Below, one piece after another: positions 15,859-23,736 of a stretch of 32,694 nt of DNA. Under the pieces are notes generated by a model. The model did not search any database. It was not told the DNA's origin and worked only from the letters and a program-made list of their open reading frames with translations. The stretch's first letter is position 1. Every line of letters starts with the position of its first letter. The translations under genes were made by a program, and so were the position numbers. The DNA comes from Collinsella sp. (GTDB lineage Bacteria > Actinomycetota > Coriobacteriia > Coriobacteriales > Coriobacteriaceae), in assembly GCA_018380195.1 (NCBI GenBank), contig JAGZUC010000023.1, positions 1 through 32,694 on the forward strand, read 5' to 3'.

Positions 15859-17284
15859 CCAGATCTTCGCCGTTGGAAGCGATTACCTTCTTGTACCAGT
15901 CGAAGCTCTTCTTCTTGGAGCGCTTGAGGGTACCGTTGCCGGCGTCGTCGCGGTCCACGTAGATGAAGCCGTAGCGCTTGGACATCTCGCCCGTGCCGGC
16001 CGAGACCAGGTCGATCGGACCCCAGGTGGTGTAACCCAGCAGGTCGACGCCGTCCTCGGTCACCGCGTCGCGCATCGCGGCGATGTGCTGGCGCAGGTAA
16101 TCGATACGGTAGTCGTCGTTGATGGAGCCGTCCTCCTCGACAACATCCTTGGCGCCCAGACCGTTCTCGACCACAAACAGAGGCTTCTGATAGCGGTCGT
16201 ACAGGTCGTTGAGGGTAATGCGGAAGCCTAGCGGATCGATGGCCCAGCCCCACTGGCTCTGCTGCAGGTAGGGGTTCTTGGCACCGGCGAAGGCGTTGCC
16301 CTGGGTCTTCTCGACGTCGGGATTGTCAGCGCCCGCGGAGCAGCGGGTGCTGTAGTAGCTAAAGCTGATGAAGTCGACGGTGTTGTCGGCCAGGATCTCG
16401 CGGTCCTCGTCGGTCATGCCCACATCGATGCCCAGGCGCTCGAGCTTCTTGACGGCATAGGCCGGGTAATAGCCACGGCTCTGGACGTCGACGAAGAAGT
16501 AGTTGTCCTGGTTGTCGAGCTGGGCCTGGCGCACATCGCCCGGGCGACAGCTGTAGGGGTAGTAGGTGCCGGCAGCGAGCATGCAGCCAATCTTGACCTC
16601 GGGGTCGATCTCGTGGGCGATCTTGGTGGCCCAAGCGCTGGCGACGAGCTCGTTGTGGGCGGCCAGGTACTCGACAGCCTCCTTGTTCTCGCCCTCCTCA
16701 AAGACCAGGCCGGCACCCATAAACGGCAGGTGCAGAATCATATTGATCTCGTTGAAGGTGAGCCAGTACTTCACCAGGCCCTTGTAGCGAGTGAAGATCG
16801 TGGTCGCGAGGTTCTTGTAGAAGTCGATGAGCTTGCGGTTGCGCCAGCCGCCGTATTCCTTGATGAGGTGGATCGGGCAGTCGAAGTGCGTGATGGTCAC
16901 GAGCGGCTCGATGCCGTGCTTCTGACACTCGCGGAACACGTCCTCGTAAAAGGCCAGACCAGCCTCGTTGGGCTCGGCCTCGTCGCCGTTGGGGAAGATG
17001 CGGGTCCAGGCCAGGCTCATGCGGAAGGTCTTAAAGCCCATCTCGGCAAAGAGGGCGATGTCCTCCTTGTAGTGATGGTAAAAATCGATGCCGGTCTGCG
17101 CGGGATAGTAATAGCCATCCTCGAAGTCGAGCATCTTGCGCTGGCCCGAGACCACCGCGTAGCGCTCAGCGCCGTGCGGCGCCACGTCCACGTTAGCCAA
17201 GCCGCGACCGTCCACGTCGTAGGCACCCTCGCACTGGTTGGCAGCCGTCGCGCCGCCCCACAGGAAGTCTTTACGGAAAGCCAT
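15854..17284 (-). CDS. GH1 6-phospho-beta-glucosidase
   Basis: 476 aa, the usual GH1 length. Catalytic acid/base is E179 in TFNEIN and nucleophile is E373 in VVENGLG. The C-terminal LVSAGTGEMSKRYGFIYVD has the Ser/Lys/Tyr set that binds the 6-phosphate in 6-phospho-beta-glucosidases, so the substrate is a PTS-delivered phosphorylated beta-glucoside in the cytosol. ATG 17284 follows AAAGGA by 8 nt. No PTS gene is adjacent; the nearest permeases are at 1828 and 29966. A paralogue with the same C-terminal ending (VIASNGEDLA) lies at 28401-29819. A plausible promoter lies at 17327-17355. Confidence 0.93.
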   Translation of the reverse strand: MAFRKDFLWGGATAANQCEGAYDVDGRGLANVDVAPHGAERYAVVSGQRKMLDFEDGYYYPAQTGIDFYHHYKEDIALFAEMGFKTFRMSLAWTRIFPNGDEAEPNEAGLAFYEDVFRECQKHGIEPLVTITHFDCPIHLIKEYGGWRNRKLIDFYKNLATTIFTRYKGLVKYWLTFNEINMILHLPFMGAGLVFEEGENKEAVEYLAAHNELVASAWATKIAHEIDPEVKIGCMLAAGTYYPYSCRPGDVRQAQLDNQDNYFFVDVQSRGYYPAYAVKKLERLGIDVGMTDEDREILADNTVDFISFSYYSTRCSAGADNPDVEKTQGNAFAGAKNPYLQQSQWGWAIDPLGFRITLNDLYDRYQKPLFVVENGLGAKDVVEEDGSINDDYRIDYLRQHIAAMRDAVTEDGVDLLGYTTWGPIDLVSAGTGEMSKRYGFIYVDRDDAGNGTLKRSKKKSFDWYKKVIASNGEDLA

Positions 17285-17326
17285 ACATCGATCCTTTCAC
17301 ACGCTGTTTGTCATAGGCTCAGTATC

Positions 17327-17355
17327 TCTATAAACGGCACGTCGCTCAACGGCAA
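17327..17355 (-). promoter_or_regulatory. Candidate promoter of the GH1 gene
   Basis: On the minus strand TTGCCG (17350-17355) and TATAGA (17327-17332) are separated by 17 nt, about 45 nt before the start codon. The spacing is ideal but the hexamers are imperfect. Confidence 0.4.
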
Positions 17356-17467
17356 CGGCGCAGGTCGACACTTCTTTTCGCTCCCGCATATCGGCAGACG
17401 GTGCGCTCCTGACACTTTTTGATACCTCGCGTGCACGAAAAAGCACCCGCCCACACGCCGCGAACGT

Positions 17468-17588
17468 CAAGTGAGTAGACTTTTTGGCAAAACTCAACCA
17501 GACCCGCCTTTGACGCCATCAAAACCGCAGGTAGCTTACCTGGCATGTTCCGGCGTGGTCAGACTAAGCCAAAAAGTCTACTCACTTG
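17468..17588. repeat. 121-bp element with perfect 21-bp inverted ends
   Basis: The 21-nt ends are perfectly inverted: left 17468-17488 begins CAAGTGAGTAGAC and right 17568-17588 ends GTCTACTCACTTG. Inside are smaller inverted arms (ACGCC/GGCGT, and CAGGTA/TACCTG near 17528-17542). There is no ORF. Its size and terminal inverted repeats fit a MITE-like element; it lies in the 407-bp divergent spacer between the GH1 and ATPase genes, and the rest of that spacer holds only the GH1 promoter, a terminator and purine repeats. Confidence 0.8.
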
Positions 17589-17589
17589 C

Positions 17590-17625
17590 AAAAAAGGGCG
17601 CCTCCACAACAGCGAAGGCGCCCTC
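17590..17625 (-). terminator. Rho-independent terminator facing leftward, orphan
   Basis: On the minus strand GGGCGCCT (17616-17623) pairs with AGGCGCCC (17596-17603) and is followed by six U residues (17590-17595). No minus-strand gene ends immediately upstream: the adjacent gene (17692) runs the other way. Confidence 0.75.
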
Positions 17626-17646
17626 GGGTGGCAGACCATTTGACTG

Positions 17647-17683
17647 AATAGGAAAGAAAGGAAAAAATAGGAAAGAAAGGAAA
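17647..17683 (+). repeat. Purine-rich 18-nt tandem repeat before ATPase start
   Basis: AATAGGAAAGAAAGGAAA occurs twice (17647-17664 and 17666-17683), immediately before AAAGGAG and ATG 17692. The repeats provide several AGGAAA ribosome-binding-like sites and could vary in number by slippage. Confidence 0.6.
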
Positions 17684-17691
17684 GGAGACTT

Positions 17692-18798
17692 ATGACTGAA
17701 ACCATCTTCTCCCCCTCATTTGGAAATCGCCCATCCTATCTCGTCGGGCGCGAAACTGTAATTTCGACATTCATATCCGGCCTTGAGCAGGAGCCGGGCA
17801 ATCGCGACCGAGCTATGCTCATGCTTGGACAGCGAGGCAGCGGCAAGACGGTTCTTCTGTGGGAACTTGCCGACCGCGCACGCAAGCTCGGCTTTGTTGT
17901 CGCCACGCCTACCGTAGCCTCCGAGGATATGCTCGAGCGCATTGTTGAGAAAATCCAAGAAGCAGGCAAGCCTTACGTCAACAAACGCCGCCTTCCCAAA
18001 CTCGCGAGTGGCAGCCTAAGCGTTTTCGGGCTCTCGGCAGGCCTCGAGTTCACACGAGACGTGCAGGAGACCAAGAGCTTTCAGTTCAAGCTCACGCAGC
18101 TCGCGCGCAAACTGACCGAGCAGGGGCACGGCATCCTCATCCTCATCGACGAGCTCCAAGCAAATTCACCCGAGATCAGACAGCTCGTCACCGCCTATCA
18201 AGAGCTGGTCGGCGAACGACTCAACGTCGCGCTCGTCATGGCGGGCCTTCCGGGAGCCGTCTGCGCAACACTCAATGACCGTGTGCTGACATTTCTCAAC
18301 CGCGCTCGAAAGGTCACGCTCGAGCCACTTTCGGTCGGAGATGTCGATACCTATTACCAGCGGGCTTTCGATGAGCTCGGCCTTGATATTCCAAGCGATC
18401 TTCGCCTCCGTGCCGCTCGCGCAACCCAAGGCTCGCCCTATATGCTGCAACTCATCGGCTATAACATCGCCAATCGCTGCAGGACAGGCGAACGTGCGAC
18501 GCAAGGGTTAATCGACGGAGCCATCGAGGCGTCGAAAGTCGATTTCGAAAACGATGTGTGCGAAACGACGCTCGCCGCGCTGTCAGACCAAGACGTCGCG
18601 TTTCTCTCCGCAATGACTGATGACGAAGACGCTGTGTCTCGCATTTCTGATGTTGCGAAGCGCATGTCAGTCACACCCGACTATGCGCAAAAGTATCGCC
18701 GGCGCCTCATCGACGCCGGCGTTATCGAGCAGGCGCGCCGCGGCTACGTGCGCTTCGCCGTCCCCTATATGGCCGATTACCTGCGCAGCCAGCTCTAG
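17692..18798 (+). CDS. AAA-family ATPase with winged-helix C-terminus
   Basis: 368 aa. P-loop ATPase with Walker A GQRGSGKT (46-53) and Walker B ILILIDE (148-154), in an ORC/Cdc6-like or STAND-like AAA fold. A sensor-like segment (VALVMAGLPG) follows, and the last roughly 80 residues look like a winged helix (AKRMSVTPDYAQKYRRRLIDAGVIEQA). Such stand-alone ATPases in bacteria are often of uncertain role and are sometimes linked to mobile or defence loci. AAAGGAG precedes ATG 17692. The gene is flanked on both sides by palindromic repeats and by a leftward terminator that belongs to no neighbour, hinting that it was inserted here. No partner gene is adjacent. Confidence 0.83.
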   Translation: MTETIFSPSFGNRPSYLVGRETVISTFISGLEQEPGNRDRAMLMLGQRGSGKTVLLWELADRARKLGFVVATPTVASEDMLERIVEKIQEAGKPYVNKRRLPKLASGSLSVFGLSAGLEFTRDVQETKSFQFKLTQLARKLTEQGHGILILIDELQANSPEIRQLVTAYQELVGERLNVALVMAGLPGAVCATLNDRVLTFLNRARKVTLEPLSVGDVDTYYQRAFDELGLDIPSDLRLRAARATQGSPYMLQLIGYNIANRCRTGERATQGLIDGAIEASKVDFENDVCETTLAALSDQDVAFLSAMTDDEDAVSRISDVAKRMSVTPDYAQKYRRRLIDAGVIEQARRGYVRFAVPYMADYLRSQL

Positions 18799-18986
18799 GC
18801 AACCACCGCAAAGGGGACAGGCACCTTTGTGGCGGGTTGGGCCCGCTCGTCTCGATCTGTAACAGTTAGGCCGTCAAAACCGGGCTTGGCGTTACAGATT
18901 GAGATTGTTCGGGCGGCCCCCGTGGTTCGTCTCGATCTGTAACAGATAGAGACGATTTAGCGCGCCAACTGTTACAGATTGAGACG
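18799..18986. repeat. Cluster of palindromic repeats with two TCTCGATCTGTAAC hairpins
   Basis: Three hairpins follow the ATPase stop. The first (about 18801-18842) has bulged CAACC...CAAAGG and CCTTTG...GGTTG arms. Hairpin A (18850-18904) has 14-nt arms starting TCTCGATCTGTAAC. Hairpin B (18928-18986) has 18-nt arms starting CGTCTCGATCTG. A and B share arm sequence but not loops. None has a U-run. They separate the convergent ATPase and DUF4867 genes. Confidence 0.8.
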
Positions 18987-18993
18987 GAAGACC

Positions 18994-19638
18994 CTAGTCC
19001 ACGGTGATGTCGAGGTTCTTGCCGACGAGACCTACGTAGCCGCCCTCGGCAGCCTTGGGACTATCTGCGTGGCAGAGAACCCACTTGTCGGCCTTCCAGT
19101 AGCAGTAGCTATCACCGGCCGCGGGCATGTCGGCCGCAGCCTCGGGGCGCGGACCGTTGGTGCCGGCGGGCAGCGCAACCATCACCTGGAAGCCACCGTC
19201 GTCGACCATGCACGGCGTGTAGTGCAACGTGGTGGCGTAGACCTCGACGAGCGTGCCGGCGGGCGCGCGGAACGCCTTGACCTGCGCGGTGTCGAGCTTG
19301 CCGTCGACAATCTGCTCACGCTTGGCGAGCAGCAGAATAAAGTCGCGAGCACCCAGGTTGAACTCGCTCGCGCGGTGATACTCCAAGCAGTTGAGCTTCG
19401 TGTTGTGGCCGTTGCACCAGCCCAGCTGGAACGGACGGCCGCCATACATGAGCAGGCCGAGCGCATCGGCGCCCTCGACCTGCTCCAGCTCAGGCGCGGA
19501 GGCCACGTACTTGCTGCCCTCGGGGATGGGCGTTGCGGAGAGCGCCTCGACGAGCGGGGCGGTCAGGCTGGACGGAACGTCATCCCACACGCGGCCATAG
19601 GGTTTGAATTCGGGGTCGGTAACAGAGTAGATATGCAT
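18994..19638 (-). CDS. DUF4867 family protein
   Basis: 214 aa, soluble, no signal peptide. The sequence resembles the DUF4867 family of uncharacterised proteins. It is rich in beta-strand-like segments such as AGTLVEVYATTLHYTPC and GGFQVMVALPAGTNG, suggesting a cupin-like barrel, with H and C residues (WCNGHNTK, LHYTPC) that could bind metal. ATG 19638 follows CAGGAG by 6 nt; the longer open frame upstream lacks such a site. It is downstream of luxS on the same strand but separated from it by a terminator, so it is probably transcribed alone. Function is unknown. Confidence 0.75.
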   Translation of the reverse strand: MHIYSVTDPEFKPYGRVWDDVPSSLTAPLVEALSATPIPEGSKYVASAPELEQVEGADALGLLMYGGRPFQLGWCNGHNTKLNCLEYHRASEFNLGARDFILLLAKREQIVDGKLDTAQVKAFRAPAGTLVEVYATTLHYTPCMVDDGGFQVMVALPAGTNGPRPEAAADMPAAGDSYCYWKADKWVLCHADSPKAAEGGYVGLVGKNLDITVD

Positions 19639-19723
19639 GTTCGCTCCTGTTCGTTTGTGTGATATTACGAACATTCTAGAACAATCACGCGCGGTTTTAA
19701 ACGTCCGCCATGTCCGCTCAACA

Positions 19724-19755
19724 AAAAGGCACCCCCGCATAAGCGAAGGCGCCCA
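19724..19755 (-). terminator. Rho-independent terminator of luxS
   Basis: On the minus strand GGGCGCC pairs with GGTGCC (one G-U), with an inner CGC/GCG stem, followed by a run of five U residues. It lies about 28 nt beyond the luxS stop. Confidence 0.75.
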
Positions 19756-19782
19756 GTGAACTCATTTTGAGCGACGAAACCT

Positions 19783-20271
19783 TTACGCCTGCTGATAGTG
19801 CAGGTGTGCCTCATCGATATCGATCAGATCGCGGTCGAGGTAGCGGCGCGCGAGCCAGTTTGCCATGGGAAGGTTCTGGTCCAGGTAGTTGCCGCACTCC
19901 TCGGGAGCGGCACCGGGGACATCGCCCTCAAAGTCGGCGACGAACTCAAAGAGCTCGCGCACGAGCGGCAGGATCTCCTCGCTCGTCACCTCGCCAAACA
20001 CAACCAGGTAAAAGCCCGTGCGGCAGCCCATAGGGCCAAAGTAGACAATACGGCTCGACCACTCGGCATGGTTGCGAAGGAACGTCGCGCCCAGATGCTC
20101 GATGGTGTGGCACTCGGCCGTGTTCATAACCGGTTCTTTGTTGGGCGTGGTCAAGCGCAGGTCAAAGGTGGTGACGGCGGCACCGGTCGCCGGATCGCGG
20201 TCGACGCGGCTCACATACACGCCGGGCTCAAGCAGCAGATGGTCAACGGAAAAACTCGCGATGCGCTCCAT
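19783..20271 (-). CDS. luxS: S-ribosylhomocysteine lyase (autoinducer-2 synthesis)
   Basis: 162 aa, full length. It splits S-ribosylhomocysteine into homocysteine and DPD, the precursor of autoinducer-2, in the activated methyl cycle. The zinc site is present: H55 and H59 in HTIEH plus C125 in EECGNYLD. E58 and catalytic C83 in GCRTG are intact. ATG 20271 follows AGAGGA by 7 nt. It has its own terminator and no methyl-cycle neighbours here. A repeat-bearing spacer separates it from the ROK kinase gene. This assignment is one of the most secure in the window. Confidence 0.96.
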   Translation of the reverse strand: MERIASFSVDHLLLEPGVYVSRVDRDPATGAAVTTFDLRLTTPNKEPVMNTAECHTIEHLGATFLRNHAEWSSRIVYFGPMGCRTGFYLVVFGEVTSEEILPLVRELFEFVADFEGDVPGAAPEECGNYLDQNLPMANWLARRYLDRDLIDIDEAHLHYQQA

Positions 20272-20286
20272 GGCAGATCCTCTCGG

Positions 20287-20372
20287 TAGTCAATTTGGGA
20301 CAGGGCTCTTTTAGCTGGTCGCAACAATCCCACCCATGATAGCAGTCAAAAAAGCCCCGTCCCAAATGACTA
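20287..20372. repeat. 86-bp inverted repeat upstream of luxS
   Basis: The left arm 20287-20307 (starts TAGTCAATTTGGGAC) and right arm 20353-20372 (ends GTCCCAAATGACTA) are inverted with small differences. The right arm is also half of the terminator at 20348-20386, so the two structures are mutually exclusive. The remaining spacer to 20542 shows nothing recognisable. Confidence 0.65.
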
Positions 20373-20386
20373 CTTTGGGACGGGGC
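20348..20386 (-). terminator. Rho-independent terminator of the isomerase-ROK operon
   Basis: GCCCCGTCCCAAA (20354-20366) and TTTGGGACGGGGC (20374-20386) are perfect arms with a 7-nt loop. On the minus strand six U residues follow. It lies about 155 nt past the ROK stop and before luxS. Confidence 0.85.
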
Positions 20387-20542
20387 GCCGCGCAGCCGAT
20401 AATATCGACCGTTCAGCATCTAGTTTTCTGACCCCTCACCTATTGATGCTGCGTCGTCCGCAATGCAGAGCGTGCGAGCAGCTCAACAGCCAAAAACCCG
20501 GCAGCGACTGTAATCGCCACCAGACCAATAGATGGCCTGCAC

Positions 20543-21481
20543 TTACAGCACCTGCAAACAAGTTGCGACGGCACCGTAGATATTGGCGTCGTTACCCAGC
20601 TGCGCCGGGACCACGTGCGGACGAGGCATATCTTTCAGAAAACCAGTGTAGTGCGCCATGACGTCATCCATCTTACGGTCGAGCGCCTCGAACAGCGCGG
20701 GATGGCAGCTGATGCCACCACCAATCGCGAAGACTGCCGGGTCGATGACGCACTGCAGATTCACAAGCACACGATCAAACAGCTCAGCATAGGCATCCAA
20801 TCCGCGCTGCACGGCGGCGACTTCGGACGCGCTCCCGTGCTCCAGTAGCTCGAAGATCCGTCGGCCATCGAGGGCCTCCAGTTCAGCTTCATCCGAAATG
20901 CCAAGTTCGACTGCCACGAGATTCTGCAGGCCGTGCCATCCGCTCGAAGTCGCGAACGTATCACGATGATCAAGCGGTTCGCTTACGTTGTTGGACAGGA
21001 AGCTGAACTCGCCCGCGAAGCCGCCCGCACCTGTCAGCACCCGGCCGTCAACCACGATGCCTCCGCCGATGCCCGTACCGATTACCGCCACGCAACCCAC
21101 GTCCACGCCGCGCAACGCGCCGGCAGCGTACTCGCCAAGCGCACAGCTTTTGCCGTCGTTGACAACGGTCACGGGCAGCCCCAGCCGTTCGCGCAGCGCT
21201 CGGCCAAGCGGAAACCCGTCCATGTACGGCAGCGCACCACCGCGATGGATCGTCCCGTCTGGATCGACCTCGTAACCGAAGATGCCACCTGGGGCCGAGA
21301 TGCCCACGCCTACAACCTGTCCGCGATACGGCCCTACGAGTGCCGCGAGCGCGTCGACCAGCTGATCGGCCGAGACGAACGCCGTCGGAATCGAACCACG
21401 GTCACCAAACTCGTAGTTCTCATTCACAATCGCCCATTTGACGCTCGTTCCGCCGATATCAATTCCAAACAGCTGCCTCAT
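20543..21481 (-). CDS. ROK-family sugar kinase
   Basis: 312 aa. ATP-binding FGIDIGGTSVKWA lies at the N-terminus. The catalytic aspartate is in TVVNDGKSCALGEY, followed by the GTGIGGGIVVDG and AIGGGIS phosphate loops. The zinc motif CxCGxxGC usual in ROK kinases and repressors is absent; the corresponding stretch reads SFLSNNVSEPLDHRD. There is no N-terminal HTH, so it is a kinase rather than a repressor. ATG 21481 follows AGGGGAG by 5 nt. It is the last gene of the isomerase operon, 26 nt after a YczE-like membrane gene. A hexose or beta-glucoside kinase role is possible; the substrate is not known. Confidence 0.87.
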   Translation of the reverse strand: MRQLFGIDIGGTSVKWAIVNENYEFGDRGSIPTAFVSADQLVDALAALVGPYRGQVVGVGISAPGGIFGYEVDPDGTIHRGGALPYMDGFPLGRALRERLGLPVTVVNDGKSCALGEYAAGALRGVDVGCVAVIGTGIGGGIVVDGRVLTGAGGFAGEFSFLSNNVSEPLDHRDTFATSSGWHGLQNLVAVELGISDEAELEALDGRRIFELLEHGSASEVAAVQRGLDAYAELFDRVLVNLQCVIDPAVFAIGGGISCHPALFEALDRKMDDVMAHYTGFLKDMPRPHVVPAQLGNDANIYGAVATCLQVL

Positions 21482-21507
21482 GGCCGCTCCCCTCTCGCTC
21501 AATGCGT

Positions 21508-22137
21508 CTACATGCTCGCAGGCTCTTCCATAAAGGCCATGAGCCTGCGGTTGAGCAGACGACCCCAAAACGTGCAGATACCGCCCGCCAGGAGCGCGGC
21601 GGCTACGGTGCCGATACCGATGTCCACCGCAGCACCCGTACGCACAAGCCCGTAGACCAGTGAGATGCCCACACAGCTCCCGTCAAAGAAATACTTCGCC
21701 TTACCAAATTCACAGTGAAACACCTGGGAGAGCGTCTGCACCATGCCGTCGGGCGCAACGGGAACGAGCCGCGCGGAGACGATCGGCGTCACGCCGAGCG
21801 CTGTGAACGATACGGCGATGACCAGCATGACCAGGCCATCGATGAGTCCCGTTGCGGTAAATGGAAACAGCCAGATATCCAGCACGTCGATGAAAACGCT
21901 AAACAGCAGACTGACGGGTATCTGCAAGAGAATCTTGACATCCGGGTAGCGCACCAGGAGAAGCTGGGCAACCACGAATACGCAATACACGATAAACGAT
22001 GCCGTACCGAGGCTCAAACCCTCGATGATATACATCAGGTACGGCACCGTACTCATGGGCGCTACACCAAGCCCCGTGCGTGCATTCATTACAACGCCGC
22101 AGCTCAGGAATAGAATCCCACATACGTAGACCATCAT
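21508..22137 (-). CDS. YczE/YitT-like integral membrane protein
   Basis: 209 aa with about five to six hydrophobic helices. The family-like motif GVVMNARTGLGVAPMS near residues 14-29 resembles YczE/YyaS proteins, which are uncharacterised membrane proteins. An in-frame stop six codons upstream limits the start to ATG 22137 or 22134; no clear Shine-Dalgarno is visible, so translation may depend on the upstream genes. It sits between the FGGY kinase and the ROK kinase on the same strand. Transport or export of a pathway product is possible, but nothing in the sequence shows it. Confidence 0.7.
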   Translation of the reverse strand: MMVYVCGILFLSCGVVMNARTGLGVAPMSTVPYLMYIIEGLSLGTASFIVYCVFVVAQLLLVRYPDVKILLQIPVSLLFSVFIDVLDIWLFPFTATGLIDGLVMLVIAVSFTALGVTPIVSARLVPVAPDGMVQTLSQVFHCEFGKAKYFFDGSCVGISLVYGLVRTGAAVDIGIGTVAAALLAGGICTFWGRLLNRRLMAFMEEPASM

Positions 22138-22230
22138 TCGACGCGTTGGACTCTACCGCATCACATCACTCTCTCGTTCGCATCTTCACCTATCGGCACG
22201 AATAGCGCTCCGTAACATCGCCCCAAGGCG

Positions 22231-23718
22231 TCACTCGTACGCAATCGTCGCCTCGACGGCATGGCGCCAGCCGGCGATCTTTTTGGCTCGCTCGTCAGTG
22301 GGCATCGACGGCTCCACGATGCCACGGGCGCCGTAGACGTCGACGACATCGCGCGTATACATGCCCAGCGCGATACCGCAGGCCCAAGCCGCGCCCAGAC
22401 CGCTCATCTCGTCGTTGCTCGCAATGCGGATGGGCGAGCCGACCAAATCGCTCTCAAACTGCATCAGGTACGCGTCGCGCGTGGGGCCGCCGTCAACACG
22501 AAGCTCGGCAAGCGCCGCGCCCGAATCCTCGACCATGGCATCGATCACGTCGAAAATCTGATAGGCGATCGACTCGTCGGCAGCCTTTACGAACTCCGCG
22601 CGGCCCGTGGTGCGTGTCATACCAAAAACGCATCCCTCGGCATCACTTGCCCAGTGCGGCGCACCCAGGCCGGTAAACGCCGGCACAAAGTAAACATGGC
22701 TCGCCGGGTTGGCGGCGTAGCACAGGTCGGTGACCTCCTCGGGGTTGTTGATGAGCTCCAGGTCGTCGCGCAGCCAGGTCTTGACGGCGCCGGCGTAGCT
22801 CACGTTGCCCTCGAGTACATACTCGGTCACGCCATCCATACGCCACGCAAGCGAGCTCGAAAGCCCGTGCGAGCTGGCGACAAACTCGTTGCCGACGTTC
22901 ATCATGACCGAGCTACCGGTGCCATAGGTCGCTTTGGCCATGCCGCGGCTGTGGCAACCCTGCGCAAACAGGGCCGCATGGCTGTCGCCCAGCACGCCGT
23001 GTACCGGCACGGGTGCGGGCAAAAAGCCATCCAGGTCCGTTGTGCCAAACAGACCGTCGGAATCGGTCACCTGCGGCAGGCAGGCCGGATCGATGCCAAA
23101 GGCCTCGCACACCGGCTCGCTCCAGCAGCCGCGGCGCAGGTCGAAGAGCTGCGTGCGGCTGGCATTGGACCAGTCACAGCGAAACTCCGCGCCGCCCGTG
23201 AGCGTCCAGACCACCCAGGCATCGATGGTGCCCAGACACAGCTCACCCGACGCCGCGGCCTCGGCAGCCGCCGGAACGTTCGCGAGAATCCAAGCCATCT
23301 TGCCCGCCGGATAGTAGGGCGAGAGCACCAGGCCCGTTGTGTCACGCACCAGCTCTGCCACGCCTTCGCGCGCCGCAAGCTCGTCACACAGCTCGCGGGC
23401 GCGGGCACACTGCCACACCACGGCATCGCACAGCGGCTCGCCCGTCGTGCGGTTCCAGGCAACGGTGGTCTCGCGCTGGTTGGAAATGCCAATGCCGGCG
23501 ACATCGGCCGGGTTAACCCCGGTCTCCTCCACCACGGCGCGCGCCACGGCAAGCACGTTGGCGGCGATCTCGACCGGATCATGGCTCACCCAGCCGGCAT
23601 CATTGACAATCTGGCGATGCGCGCGGTCGGCACGATGAATCAGATGGCCGCCCTCGTCCACCAGCAGCGCCTTCGTGCCCTGCGTGGATTGATCGATTCC
23701 GATGATGTAGCGGCCCAT
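22231..23718 (-). CDS. FGGY carbohydrate kinase, glycerol-kinase-like with altered pocket
   Basis: 495 aa. It aligns by eye along the whole length with glycerol kinase: NQRETTVAW, DAVVWQCAR, TGLVLSPYYPAGK, GTIDAWVVWTLTGG, SNASRTQLFD, PAFTGLGAPHW and RVDGGP. The residues corresponding to Arg-Glu, Trp, Tyr and the catalytic Asp of the glycerol site appear kept (QRET, VWQ, SPYY, GDSHAAL). The loop that is TYGTGCFMLMN in E. coli GlpK is TYGTGSSVMMN here, so the Phe packing against glycerol appears replaced by Ser. This suggests a larger ketose or polyol substrate. ATG 23718 follows GAAAGGGG by 7 nt. It follows the split transketolase genes, fitting phosphorylation of the ketose made by the isomerase; a D-apulose-kinase-like role is a hypothesis. 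Confidence 0.85.
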   Translation of the reverse strand: MGRYIIGIDQSTQGTKALLVDEGGHLIHRADRAHRQIVNDAGWVSHDPVEIAANVLAVARAVVEETGVNPADVAGIGISNQRETTVAWNRTTGEPLCDAVVWQCARARELCDELAAREGVAELVRDTTGLVLSPYYPAGKMAWILANVPAAAEAAASGELCLGTIDAWVVWTLTGGAEFRCDWSNASRTQLFDLRRGCWSEPVCEAFGIDPACLPQVTDSDGLFGTTDLDGFLPAPVPVHGVLGDSHAALFAQGCHSRGMAKATYGTGSSVMMNVGNEFVASSHGLSSSLAWRMDGVTEYVLEGNVSYAGAVKTWLRDDLELINNPEEVTDLCYAANPASHVYFVPAFTGLGAPHWASDAEGCVFGMTRTTGRAEFVKAADESIAYQIFDVIDAMVEDSGAALAELRVDGGPTRDAYLMQFESDLVGSPIRIASNDEMSGLGAAWACGIALGMYTRDVVDVYGARGIVEPSMPTDERAKKIAGWRHAVEATIAYE

Positions 23719-23736
23719 GGCCACCCCTTTCAAAAT

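Noticed and set aside
15726..16253. Minus-strand open frame ending near the duplicated GH1 stop region, as a separate gene
   Set aside because: It is out of frame within the GH1 coding sequence and has no start site; only the short repeat is retained as an observation.
17692..18798. Transposon-encoded IstB-like ATPase
   Set aside because: Walker motifs are present, but there is no adjacent transposase, and the winged-helix C-terminus and length fit a stand-alone AAA ATPase better.
22231..23718. Simple glycerol kinase annotation
   Set aside because: Overall resemblance is strong, but the pocket loop change and the operon context argue for another substrate, so only the family is claimed.
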